Positions 26,143 to 34,229 of a DNA stretch of 64,000 nucleotides are shown piece after piece (within the stretch, counting starts at the first letter, position 1; the number at the start of each line of letters is the position of its first letter). The position numbers and the translations under genes were made by a program. The notes under the pieces are model-generated. The model did not search any database. It was not told the origin of the DNA and saw only the letters and a list, made by a program, of their open reading frames with translations. Source of the DNA: Bacteroidetes bacterium RIFCSPLOWO2_12_FULL_37_12 (GTDB taxonomy: Bacteria; Bacteroidota; Bacteroidia; 2-12-FULL-37-12); contig MEPC01000024.1 of NCBI GenBank assembly GCA_001769655.1, positions 141,572 to 205,571 of the forward strand, written 5' to 3'.

Positions 26143-28181
26143 TTATTCTAATTTCACCCAATCCACTTCAATTGCCTGATCTGTAGCCGGAAAAGGAATA
26201 TTTTGAAGTTCATATCCTTTATTATTGACCCAGGATTCGTCTTTCCAATTATTACTAAATCGTATTGCCATTTCTACATCGGGTATTTTTACATCCTCTG
26301 AAGTAAATACTGCACTTTCAATGCCGTCAATATAAATTACCACTCTGTCGTAATCCCAGTCAATCGTATAAATATGCGGAGTATTCAGAAATGATTTGTC
26401 AGTATCCCAGTAATGCACTACACCTGTTATATAACCGGTAATAACGCCATCTGCATTCTTTTGAGGAGCTACCACTCGTTGAAAAGTATATCCGTTATTT
26501 GTCCACATAGGACCCCGATAAAAGTTTTCAATGCCATTTAAGCTATAAACATGCGGTCCGCAATTATAGTCAATAATTCCCAACCCCACTGAAATATTGC
26601 CCGGAGTATTAGAAGGGTTTATTTCAATGTCAATTTCGTATAGTTGTTTGTTATCATTCATAACTCCGCCGTTAAGGCAATGATGATGATAAGAAATGGG
26701 GATACCACCATGGTGAAATTCATACAACCAAAAAGCGCTAAAAAGCCCGTTTGGGAGATTATTGGTATTTAACAATTGTGGAAATTTTATTTTAGCGCTT
26801 ATTTTTCCATATAAAAACGAGCGACCCTGAACTCCGCCAATACTACGATCATAATTGCTAAACGTAACAAGTGTACTATTAATTTTGTAATCAAAATCAT
26901 TAACAAAAAGAGTAGAAGATGGTTGACCCGGATTGATTAATCTGAGAAATGATTCTGAAACATTAATATTTTTATAAGAAGATGCATTAAAACAATATTG
27001 GTAATCAGTTTGGAACGGGTGTTCAGCATTAATAGGTAAAAACCTGCGTGAGTCAACTACAGGAATGTTGGAATATGTATCATATTCCGCTTGCGTATAA
27101 TTGTCTGCCGTAACTATTACGTTTGGGACTACGGAATGAGGGAAAGTAGCAAGTTTTGTACTAGCATTAGGATACCAGTTCCAAACAAAAACATTTCCAT
27201 TATAAAGGTCATTGTCTGACAAATTATCAATAACGGCATTTTCATTATTAAAATCTTCATTCAGCAAGGTGAGGTTTAAACCATGGAAAATGGGCTTGGC
27301 AAGAACTCTCCGGCGGATAACCGTATGCTCTTTATTGGTATAATAATCTATAGGGTCGCCAACCGGTTGTTCAATTAAACTGCGGCGGTCGGTAACCACC
27401 AACAAAAAATCGTACAGTCCCGGTCTGGGGTTTGCAAAAACATTAAAGGGCCAACCATCTGGGTATTGGTTCCATGGGTCGTGTTTGATTTTATAACGAA
27501 TATTAAAAATAGTTCCCTGACCGAAGGGGTCATCCACCTTAATTTTTTCCTGTTTTAGCGTTATTTCCAGAATATCAGAAGCCCCTGTAAATAAATAATT
27601 TGTATTAGTGGTTTTATAGACAGCTTGTCCTCTCCTTGACTGGTAAAAAACTCTGGCGTAGAGCGTAACGGAACGAACCGAACGGTCTCGGATGTACATT
27701 GAAAACAGCCCTTCAAAGAATTTATTATCTTCGGGCGGAACATCTCTTAAATCGTGTGTTATGCCATTATTATATAAAGTAAAAGTGACTGGGTCAAGCT
27801 TTTTATATATAACGTCTTCTTCATCTATTACCCATTCTAAATATTTATAATAGTTTAATTCCTGAATTTTCACAACCTGAAGTCCGAAGGGTTGAAACCA
27901 TTCCAAAGCTACTGTATTTGAAAGAGGAGTTTCTAGGATATAACGGTTGTGGTCGGGGAGCTCAGGCGGTTTTACATTTTCCATTGCAAAAGGGTTGGGT
28001 TTCTCGCCGGTAAATTCTTTAAAAACTGCGGGGTCGTGGTTCAGATCTTTTGCAACCCTTAAATTTTTACCCCCCCCCCCCCCCGAGCTTCAATTACATC
28101 TTCGGGATTTTGGCAGGAAGGAATCGTAAGCATTACACTCACTATAAGAGCAGGAGAAATTTTATGCAGTGGCATTTTCAT
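26143..28181 (-). CDS. GH16-like lipoprotein interrupted by a 15-base G tract (phase-variable or frameshifted)
   Basis: The main frame (26143-28089) encodes a glycoside hydrolase family 16 domain in its second half: YGKISAKIKFP, GLFSAFWLYEFHHGG and the catalytic E-I-D-I-E (bases near 26625-26640). It would hydrolyse a beta-1,3/1,4-glucan or galactan. The first in-frame ATG (27984) yields no signal peptide. In another frame, ATG 28181 opens a lipoprotein signal (MKMPLHKISPALIVSVMLTI, then P-S-C) that runs into G15 (C15 at 28070-28084) and stops shortly after. One added G, or two lost, joins the frames as ...E-A-R-G5-K-N-L. I therefore take 28181 as the true start. The tract may be a contingency locus or an assembly error. 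Confidence 0.75.
28070..28084. repeat. Homopolymer C15/G15 inside the GH16 lipoprotein gene
   Basis: Fifteen consecutive C on the plus strand (G on the coding strand), about 13 codons after the lipidated cysteine. Its length sets whether the signal peptide and the enzyme are in one frame; 16 or 13 would be in frame, 15 is out. Confidence 0.95.
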
Positions 28182-28277
28182 AGTATTCAGGGCTAAGATA
28201 AATTAAAACAAAGGTGCAATGTATGAATAATTTTTGAGAAAACCAAATTTTTCAGGAATTTTATCAAAATTTTTTCC

Positions 28278-29021
28278 ATGCCCCACGAACTCCTTTTCCT
28301 CCCCTTACTCTTTTTCATCGCCTTCCTTTACGCCTCCGTGGGTCATGGTGGAGCCAGCGGTTACCTTGCCGTGATGGCTTTGTTCAGCATCTCTCCCGTT
28401 TTTATGAAACCCTCTGCTCTTATTCTCAATATTCTGGTTTCGGGAGTAGCATTTATTCAGTATTACCGGAAAGGGTTTTTCCGCTGGAAATTATTTCTGC
28501 CTTTTGCCATCGCTTCTTTTCCTTTTGCATTTCTTGGCGCCACTGTCCCTGTTTCTGCTGAGCTGTATAAAATAATTTTGGCTGTGTGCCTGCTCATTGC
28601 TTGTGGAAGAATGTTTTTTATCAATCAAACTAAATCGTTGGAAATACAACCCGTAAATTATTTCATCGCGGTTTTATGCGGAATAATTATTGGCTTTGTT
28701 TCCGGCATGATAGGAATCGGCGGCGGAATTTTATTAAGCCCATTATTAGTACTTACCCGTTGGTCGGATTTAAAAACTGCTTCCGCCGTTTCCGCTTTAT
28801 TTATTTTTGTAAATTCCATCAGCGGTGTCGTAGGGGTTTATCAAAATGAAATTTCATTTCCCTCTCATTTTTATAGTTGGATATTATTTGCATTTGCAGG
28901 TGGGGTATTGGGTTCTTTTCTGGGCGCAGGTAAAATGAATCAAACCTGGTTGAAATATATATTACTTTTCGTCTTGGTTATTGCAGTAGTTAAATTATTG
29001 GTAACTATTCAGTGGGTATGA
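28278..29021 (+). CDS. TauE/SafE (TSUP) family membrane transporter
   Basis: 247 residues with about eight membrane segments in two repeats. Each repeat begins with the family glycine motif: YASVGHGGASGYLAVMAL in the first half and SGMIGIGGGILLSPLLVL in the second. Members export or import sulfite, sulfoacetate or other small organic anions across the inner membrane. The substrate is not deducible, as no sulfur gene is near. It stands alone; the 96-bp gap before it separates it from the divergent GH16 gene. It is followed by a CGCAAAG stutter repeat. Confidence 0.92.
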   Translation: MPHELLFLPLLFFIAFLYASVGHGGASGYLAVMALFSISPVFMKPSALILNILVSGVAFIQYYRKGFFRWKLFLPFAIASFPFAFLGATVPVSAELYKIILAVCLLIACGRMFFINQTKSLEIQPVNYFIAVLCGIIIGFVSGMIGIGGGILLSPLLVLTRWSDLKTASAVSALFIFVNSISGVVGVYQNEISFPSHFYSWILFAFAGGVLGSFLGAGKMNQTWLKYILLFVLVIAVVKLLVTIQWV

Positions 29022-29035
29022 TTTCTCGCAAATTA

Positions 29036-29070
29036 TATGTCACGCAAAGGCGCAAAGTACGCAAAGTATT
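29036..29070. repeat. CGCAAAG stutter repeat
   Basis: CACGCAAAGGCGCAAAGTAC plus GCAAAG: three iterations of RCGCAAAG in the gap after the TSUP gene. Such words are widespread in environmental bacterial genomes (from memory). Confidence 0.65.
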
Positions 29071-29134
29071 AAGAACTTTTTTTATGCTGAATAGTTACAA
29101 TTATTGGTGTATTGAAAATAATAATTGAAATGGT

Positions 29135-29142
29135 TACATTTG
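29135..29142 (+). promoter_or_regulatory. Candidate -7 promoter element of the 63-residue gene
   Basis: TACATTTG matches TAnnTTTG, with a TTG at 29112-29114 about 20 bases upstream as a -33 candidate. The ATG at 29147 follows by only 5 bases, suggesting a leaderless transcript. Confidence 0.5.
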
Positions 29143-29146
29143 TAAA

Positions 29147-29338
29147 ATGAAAATAAATTATAAGTTTACATGGGATTCTGAACCTACAGACAAACAATTA
29201 CATTCATTAATGAAGGGAATTGCCATTGATGCTAAAAAAAAAACTGAAAAAGCATACAAACTTTTCTGGAAACAATTAGATAAAGAGGTAGAGCAAGCGC
29301 GAAAGAAATGGTCCGTTTTAATACCACAACATAAATGA
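29147..29338 (+). CDS. Small basic helical protein, function unknown
   Basis: 63 residues starting MKINYKFTWDSEPTDKQLHS, then a lysine-rich amphipathic helix (AIDAKKKTEKAYKLFWKQLD). There is no signal peptide and no recognised motif. I consider it real because a promoter element sits in the right place and the codon use is balanced. The N-terminal pattern 'FTWxSEPTDxQL' looks like a conserved small-protein family in Bacteroidota (from memory, not checked). It precedes the PqqD/ATP-grasp cassette by 180 bases but shows no leader-peptide features such as a Gly-Gly or core cysteine/serine region. Confidence 0.55.
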   Translation: MKINYKFTWDSEPTDKQLHSLMKGIAIDAKKKTEKAYKLFWKQLDKEVEQARKKWSVLIPQHK

Positions 29339-29518
29339 AGAATGGGAAACCAAAACTTATTTTCAGAGCTAAAAAATGAAAATTAGTTAAAACATATTCT
29401 GAAATTAATACTTGGGCATTAAGCATTTTAAAATCTCTCGCCTGATTTATATATATACTAAACGAAATTGAACTTGAATAATAAACTTTTAACTTTTATC
29501 TTTATACTTTTACCCCCC

Positions 29519-29773
29519 ATGCCAACCCTCAAAATAAAAACCGACATCGCCATCAGTGACACCGGCTTTGTTTTTATCCCCTCCACCGGCGATTCCTTTT
29601 CGGTAAACCCGATGGGAGCCGAATTAATAAACCTCATCAAACAAGGGAAACAAGTGGATGACATAAAGAAAAAAATATTGTCTTCCTATACCATTGATCC
29701 GGCTACTTTTGAAAAAGATTATTATGACTTTGTCCGCCAGCTAAAACAATACAATCTTCTAACCGAAAAATAA
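29519..29773 (+). CDS. PqqD-like small protein (RiPP recognition element fold)
   Basis: 84 residues from ATG 29519 (MPTLKIKTDIAISDTGFVFI). The sequence N-P-M-G-A-E-L-I-N-L-I..G..V.DI..KI...Y.ID...FEKD..DFV.QL..Y.LL follows the PqqD consensus closely. PqqD-type domains bind leader peptides and present them to modifying enzymes. No PQQ gene or radical-SAM enzyme is nearby. The stop overlaps the start of the ATP-grasp gene (TAATGA), so the two are translationally coupled, and a complex between them is a natural inference. Which peptide or carrier it binds is unknown. Confidence 0.8.
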   Translation: MPTLKIKTDIAISDTGFVFIPSTGDSFSVNPMGAELINLIKQGKQVDDIKKKILSSYTIDPATFEKDYYDFVRQLKQYNLLTEK

Positions 29774-30810
29774 TGAAACTCACCATTGGTGTCACCGGTT
29801 TAAATGCCACTGATAATCCCGGTTCCGGCGTACCCGTCATTCGTGCCATCCGTGAGGATAAATCGCTCAATGCAAGAATTATTGGGTTATCCTACGAAAA
29901 TATGGAACACGGTATTTATTTAAAAAATCTGATTGACAAAACGTATCACATCCCATTGCCCTCTTCCGGTTCCGATACTTTATTACAACGGCTTGCGTAC
30001 ATTCATTCGGTGGAGAAACTCGATATAATCATACCGAATTATGATGCCGAACTGCCTAACTTTATAAAAATTAAAGACCAACTTACTGATGAAGGCATAA
30101 GAACGTATTTACCCGATAAAGAAATTTTTGAAGCCAGACATAAAAACAAATTATTTGAATTTGGGAAAAAATATGGTATCAAAGTCCCAAAAAGCAAAAC
30201 ACTTTTTAAGGTAAATGAAATCACCGGTTTGATGAGTGAATTTAATTTTCCTATGGTAGTAAAAGGAAAATTTTACGAAGCATATATTGCCTATACGTTT
30301 GAACAGGTGCACACATACTATCATAAATTAGCCGCTAAATGGGGATTGCCGGTAATCATACAGGAATTTATTGCCGGTAATGAATATGATGTAGTGGCAC
30401 TGGGCGATGGCACCGGAAAAACTATTGGCGCTATCCCCATGAAAAAAATGGTGCTGACCGATAAGGGCAAAGCATGGGCGGGCATTACTATTAATGATAA
30501 AAATATTCTGAGTATGGCTTATAAGCTTATCAAAGCAACCAAATGGAAAAGCGGAATGGAACTTGAATTAATGAAATCAGAAAAAGACGAACTATATCTG
30601 ATTGAAATTAATCCGCGTTTCCCTGCATGGGTTTATTTAAGCGCCGGTGCAGGTCAAAACCTTCCGGCGGCATTGGTTAAATTAGCCATGGGTAAAAAAG
30701 TAAAACCATTTAAAAAATATAAAACAGGTAAAATGTTTGTGAGGTATTCTATGGATAATGTTTGTGATATAAAGGATTTTGAGAAGATCAGTACGTTGGG
30801 TGAGTACTAG
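29773..30810 (+). CDS. ATP-grasp ligase coupled to a PqqD-like protein
   Basis: 345 residues. The N-terminal preATP-grasp fold begins LTIGVTGLNATDNPGSGVPV, like PylC and carbamoyl-phosphate-synthase-type ligases. The middle has FNFPMVVKGKFYEAYIAYTF and VIIQEFIAGNEYDVVALGDG, the ATP-lysine and E-F-I-x-G-x-E-Y-D blocks. The metal-binding E-I-N-P-R-F-P (residues 278-284) follows MELELM. Such enzymes activate a carboxylate as acyl phosphate and join it to an amine or thiol. Its start overlaps the PqqD-like stop and a PLP decarboxylase lies 269 bases downstream. Substrate unknown; amino acid or peptide ligation is the most economical reading. Confidence 0.85.
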   Translation: MKLTIGVTGLNATDNPGSGVPVIRAIREDKSLNARIIGLSYENMEHGIYLKNLIDKTYHIPLPSSGSDTLLQRLAYIHSVEKLDIIIPNYDAELPNFIKIKDQLTDEGIRTYLPDKEIFEARHKNKLFEFGKKYGIKVPKSKTLFKVNEITGLMSEFNFPMVVKGKFYEAYIAYTFEQVHTYYHKLAAKWGLPVIIQEFIAGNEYDVVALGDGTGKTIGAIPMKKMVLTDKGKAWAGITINDKNILSMAYKLIKATKWKSGMELELMKSEKDELYLIEINPRFPAWVYLSAGAGQNLPAALVKLAMGKKVKPFKKYKTGKMFVRYSMDNVCDIKDFEKISTLGEY

Positions 30811-30868
30811 AGTAAAGAGGTATAGGGCTGAAATGGCATGGGGGTAAACCAAAGGTAAACAGGTTTCC

Positions 30869-30975
30869 GAAAAAAATGAATAACATATAACAAAAAATAA
30901 TTAATGTCAAAGGAGTTGAGCACTTAGAAATTATTCATTTTTTGTTTAGTGTTATATGTTTTTTTTTCTAAAACC
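30869..30975. repeat. Dispersed hairpin element, copy 2 of 3
   Basis: The left arm (from about 30872) is almost identical to copy 1, differing at two of about 37 bases. The right arm (30928-30968) carries AATTATTCATTTTTTGTTTA and GTTATATG, the reverse complement of the left-arm words. It lies between the ATP-grasp and decarboxylase genes. Confidence 0.8.
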
Positions 30976-30989
30976 TGAGTAGGTTTGGT

Positions 30990-31050
30990 ATATAATGATT
31001 GATCAATGAACAATGCACAATGATCATTGATCAATCATCAATTAATAATT
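30990..31050. repeat. Stutter repeat with TGATCATTGATCAAT palindromic words
   Basis: ATTGATCAATGAACAATG is followed by its near-complement ATGATCATTGATCAATCATC, then A/T words and ATACCC words. It fills the remaining gap before the decarboxylase gene. Confidence 0.6.
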
Positions 31051-31079
31051 TATAATTATACCCTATACCCCCTCCCCAC

Positions 31080-32438
31080 ATGGAAAAACTCCGCTACGAA
31101 CGCCCGGTCATCAAAAAACTGAACACCGGATTTTTAAGCAAATTCGGAACACGCACCGAATATGTTCCTGTCACGCATATAGACGATAATGCAGTGGAAG
31201 ACCTCGTGAAAGAATTTGGTTCTCCGCTGTTTGTGCTTTCCGAAAGCCGTATTCGTGAAAATTTTCAACGGGCAAACCGTGCATTCAAAACCAGGTACCC
31301 TCGCGTGCAATTTGCATGGTCCTATAAAACCAATTACCTGAATGCGATTTGTAATGTTTTTCATTCGGAAGGTTCCTGGGCTGAGGTAGTTTCAGGATTT
31401 GAATATAACAAAGCCCTTCATAACGGAGTGCCGGGTGATAAAATTATTTTCAATGGTCCCGATAAAACTGATGAAGATTTGATTTCCGCCATCAAAAATA
31501 ATTCCCTCATTCATATTGACCATCTGGATGAACTTTACCGGTTGATTGAACTTTCCGAAGAGGTGAAGAAAAAACCCAGGGTATCTATCCGTATCAACAT
31601 GGACACGGGAGTTTACCCTATGTGGGACCGCTTTGGTTTTAATTATGAAAACGGACAAGCATGGGATGCTTTGATGAAAATTGTGACTTCCCAAAAAATG
31701 GAATTAACCGGTTTACATTCTCACATCGGAACGTTTATGCTTACGAAAGATGCTTACGGGATAGCGGCTATGAAACTCGCTACGCTGGCATTGAAAATAA
31801 AAAAGGAATTGAAAAAAAATATTATGTACATTGACCTCGGAGGAGGATTTGCATCCACTAACACTTTGCATGGTTCCTATTATCAGGGAAAAGATATTTC
31901 CCCTTCGTTTGATGATTATGCGGAAGCCATTTCCACTCAGATTCTGAAATCAGGAATTTCTCCTGAAGAACTTCCGCTTTTAATTCTTGAAACAGGTCGT
32001 GCGTTAATTGACGATGCAGGATATCTCATAGGCAGTGTACTCGCAAATAAACGGTTATCCGATGGCAGGCGTGCCACTATTATGGATTTCGGAGTAAATA
32101 TTTTATTTACTTCTTTCTGGTATGCGCATAAAATTTCTCCGGCACAGGATTTTTCGCATTATACGGAAGATACCGTGTTATACGGACCCTTGTGCATGAA
32201 CATTGATGTAATCCGTGAAAGTTGCACACTTCCCCCTCTGAAAAAGGGCGACCAGGTGGTAGTACACACGGTGGGTGCCTATAACATGACTCAATGGATG
32301 CAATTTATTGCCATGCGACCTAATGTTGTTTTGATAGACACAAAAGGAAAATCACATCTCATTCGCGAAAAGGAATCGTTGGAATATCTTATGCAAAAGG
32401 AGAAAATGCCTGAGCATTTGAAGGGGTTTAAGCTGTAG
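31080..32438 (+). CDS. PLP-dependent decarboxylase, fold type III (LysA/ODC-like)
   Basis: 452 residues. The PLP lysine is in AWSYKTNYLN (K83). GLHSHIGTF, the phosphate-binding YIDLGGGFAS, ETGRALIDDAGYLIG (in place of the usual EPGR) and YGPLCMNIDVIRE (the CxxxD active-site segment) complete the alanine-racemase-fold decarboxylase set. Relatives decarboxylate meso-diaminopimelate, ornithine, arginine or carboxynorspermidine. A 30-residue N-terminal extension and the altered GR motif suggest this is not the housekeeping LysA. It follows the PqqD/ATP-grasp pair on the same strand but beyond a 269-bp gap filled with repeats, so cotranscription is uncertain. Confidence 0.88.
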   Translation: MEKLRYERPVIKKLNTGFLSKFGTRTEYVPVTHIDDNAVEDLVKEFGSPLFVLSESRIRENFQRANRAFKTRYPRVQFAWSYKTNYLNAICNVFHSEGSWAEVVSGFEYNKALHNGVPGDKIIFNGPDKTDEDLISAIKNNSLIHIDHLDELYRLIELSEEVKKKPRVSIRINMDTGVYPMWDRFGFNYENGQAWDALMKIVTSQKMELTGLHSHIGTFMLTKDAYGIAAMKLATLALKIKKELKKNIMYIDLGGGFASTNTLHGSYYQGKDISPSFDDYAEAISTQILKSGISPEELPLLILETGRALIDDAGYLIGSVLANKRLSDGRRATIMDFGVNILFTSFWYAHKISPAQDFSHYTEDTVLYGPLCMNIDVIRESCTLPPLKKGDQVVVHTVGAYNMTQWMQFIAMRPNVVLIDTKGKSHLIREKESLEYLMQKEKMPEHLKGFKL

Positions 32439-32514
32439 CGCCGAATAATTATATTTTCACATTTTACGACTACATGTTTTCATTTCCACAACTAAAATTG
32501 ATATTCTCAACCTT

Positions 32515-32615
32515 CAATCATCATAACATAAAACACTAAACAAAAAATTAATAATGTATAAGGATTTGCACTTTATCATTATACGTTTCTTGTTTTATGT
32601 TTTTTATTTATTCAA
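32515..32615. repeat. Dispersed hairpin element, diverged copy 3 of 3
   Basis: The left arm CATAACATAAAACACTAAAC and the right arm (32577-32607, with TTCTTGTTTTATG) pair imperfectly. Layout and words match copies 1 and 2. It lies between convergent genes, where it could act as a bidirectional terminator. Confidence 0.65.
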
Positions 32616-32712
32616 AATTTTTTGTTTTATCTTACTCAGCTTAGGTTATAGTAATACTTTTGTGGCAATCAATGTAACCAACTGTTTTAAGTACGTTGTC
32701 AATTCCCCCCAA

Positions 32713-33894
32713 TCACGGTCTATCCACTACCTGCACCCAACTGTCTTCTCTCAGCCGGCAGGTTTCTGTTTCCAGGTTCCGGATTAAATTTATTCCTGGC
32801 TTTTTTCCTTTCTCTAAATTTCCCTTTTCATTCTGTATTCCTAAAAATTCAGCGCCATGGATGGTTGCATAAGTGAGTAATTCCTCCAGAGGTATTCCGG
32901 TAAAATGATGTTGCAATGTTTTTATTTCCTCCATTACAGACAAGCTGAAATTGGAAGCCAAGCTGTCGGTTCCAATACAGATTTTTGCATTTTTTTTCCT
33001 GAACATGTTTACATCGGGTAACTGATTTTCTATAAATAAATTAGCTCTTGGACAAATACACCAAAACAGGTTTTTATTTTTTGATAACGCAAAATCAACA
33101 TCTTCTTCATTCGTAAAAGTATTATGCACCAATAAAGTTTTATTTTCATGCGGAATGATTTCGAGAATAGATGGAAGGGAATTTTTTCCGGTAGGTTCAA
33201 AATTTTTAACAGGCAAGTTCCATTTTTCAAACCGTTCTTTTATCGGACCCTCTCCACTAATAAAAAATTTATTTTCTCCCCGTGACTCCTGATTGTGTAT
33301 GGATAATAGGGTCTTATGATTTTTTGAATGACCGGTAACCATTTTCAATAACTCCGGTGACACTGAATATGGGGCATGTATGGTCAGGGAAGTATTTTTT
33401 GCGGAACATTTATTAAATAATTTTATTCCTCTCTCAAAATTGAGAACTGCTTTTGCCGGATCAAATCCAAATAATTCAATAAACGTGTGATAATAAATAC
33501 GATTTTTTTTTTTAAAATCAAACGAAACATCCGAGTTAGATATATCTCCGACAGCCACAATTCCCTGAACGATCATTTCATTTTCGGCTCTTTCCATTGC
33601 ACGCAATACGGTTTCTCCACCCGTTTTTCTTTGCATCATTACTGAATCAATAAAATGGTCAATCCCCTGTTTTTCGGGAATTTTCCCTCTGAGATGAGAT
33701 AACTCAAGATGCGTGTGACAGTTAATAAATCCAGGGCATAGAATGCCTTGAAATAATTCAAGGTCATCAGGGTGTATGTCATTTCCCGATGTAACTTCAA
33801 GTATTTTGTGTTCCTCTAACCGGATAACTAAGGATGGTATCAGTTTTTTTTCTGGTGTGAAAACAAAGTCAGCAGTGATATTCCGTGTTGCCAT
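32713..33894 (-). CDS. Amidohydrolase (chlorohydrolase/aminodeoxyfutalosine-deaminase-like)
   Basis: 393 residues from ATG 33894 (MATRNITADFVFTPEK). The metallo-dependent hydrolase signature is complete: GFINCHTHLELSH (HxH), SIHNQES with the next histidine region, LLVHNTF, and ICIGTDSLASNFSLSVMEEI with the catalytic aspartate. The C-terminal G-N-L-E-K-G-K-K-P-G-I-N-L-I forms the composite domain. Bacteroidota relatives are often annotated as deaminases of the futalosine menaquinone route or as guanine-deaminase-like. No men/mqn gene lies nearby, so the substrate stays open. The upstream 300 bp are rich in palindromic repeats. Confidence 0.85.
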   Translation of the reverse strand: MATRNITADFVFTPEKKLIPSLVIRLEEHKILEVTSGNDIHPDDLELFQGILCPGFINCHTHLELSHLRGKIPEKQGIDHFIDSVMMQRKTGGETVLRAMERAENEMIVQGIVAVGDISNSDVSFDFKKKNRIYYHTFIELFGFDPAKAVLNFERGIKLFNKCSAKNTSLTIHAPYSVSPELLKMVTGHSKNHKTLLSIHNQESRGENKFFISGEGPIKERFEKWNLPVKNFEPTGKNSLPSILEIIPHENKTLLVHNTFTNEEDVDFALSKNKNLFWCICPRANLFIENQLPDVNMFRKKNAKICIGTDSLASNFSLSVMEEIKTLQHHFTGIPLEELLTYATIHGAEFLGIQNEKGNLEKGKKPGINLIRNLETETCRLREDSWVQVVDRP

Positions 33895-34110
33895 TGGGGT
33901 AAAGAGTGCCGTAGGCACGACTTAATTTTGTAAGGATGGACTTCAGTCCATCCTTCAAATCTATACGTTTTATAGACAAGAGTGCCGTAGGCACGACTCA
34001 TTTATGATTCGTTCCTACGGAACTCAAATGCAAAGATATATCCTTTCTAACTTTACTTGTTGCACCTCAAAATAAGAATTAGCCAATTAACACTAAATAA
34101 AGCGAATTAG

Positions 34111-34167
34111 TTTGTGTTAATTCATATTAATTCGTGTTATTTCGTGTTATTTCGTGTTAATTCGTGG
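34111..34167. repeat. TTCGTGTTAAT tandem stutter repeat
   Basis: Five near-copies of the 10-11-base word TTCGTGTTAAT, ending TTCGTGGC. A complementary ATTAACACTAAAT / GAATTAG stretch at 34076-34109 gives an imperfect hairpin. Spacing and copy sequence are too irregular for a CRISPR. Confidence 0.75.
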
Positions 34168-34199
34168 CGTATTTAATTTTATCTTGTTTGTGTGTAAAT

Positions 34200-34218
34200 A
34201 AATTTTCATGTAAGTTTG
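34200..34218 (+). promoter_or_regulatory. rlmN promoter with extended -7 word CATGTAAGTTTG
   Basis: 19 bases identical to 11753-11771, including TAAGTTTG (34211-34218) 12 bases before the ATG at 34230. This supports that ATG over the earlier in-frame start at 34164, which lies inside the repeat. Confidence 0.6.
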
Positions 34219-34229
34219 GGAAAAATAAA

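Larger units (their letters stand above)
33895..34229. other. Gene-free 335-bp region rich in palindromes and tandem words
   Basis: It contains GTGCCGTAGGCAC twice (33906-33918 and 33982-33994) and the perfect palindrome GGATGGACTTCAGTCCATCC with a two-base centre (33934-33953). It also holds GTTCCTACGGAAC (34011-34023), a TCTATA/TATAGA pair around 33959-33977, and then a TTCGTGTTAAT tandem block (34111-34167). No coding frame is convincing. The right end carries the rlmN promoter. Confidence 0.85.

Noticed and set aside
27982-27984. ATG 27984 as the start of the GH16 gene
   Set aside because: It yields no export signal, while the same frame continues upstream to the G tract and a complete lipoprotein signal lies just beyond it.
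24835-28181. 24.8-28.2 kb as a recently transferred island
   Set aside because: The stretch lacks GTGNCAC sites and holds variable surface genes, but other gaps without the site are equally long and hold core-like gld genes; no integrase, tRNA or repeat border is visible.
32554-32787. 77-codon plus-strand open frame after the PLP decarboxylase
   Set aside because: It is made of the copy 3 hairpin element and the antisense end of the amidohydrolase; hydrophobic only because the DNA is T-rich.
34111-34167. Possible CRISPR-like array
   Set aside because: The words are 10-11 bases, abut each other without spacers and vary in sequence; no cas gene is present.
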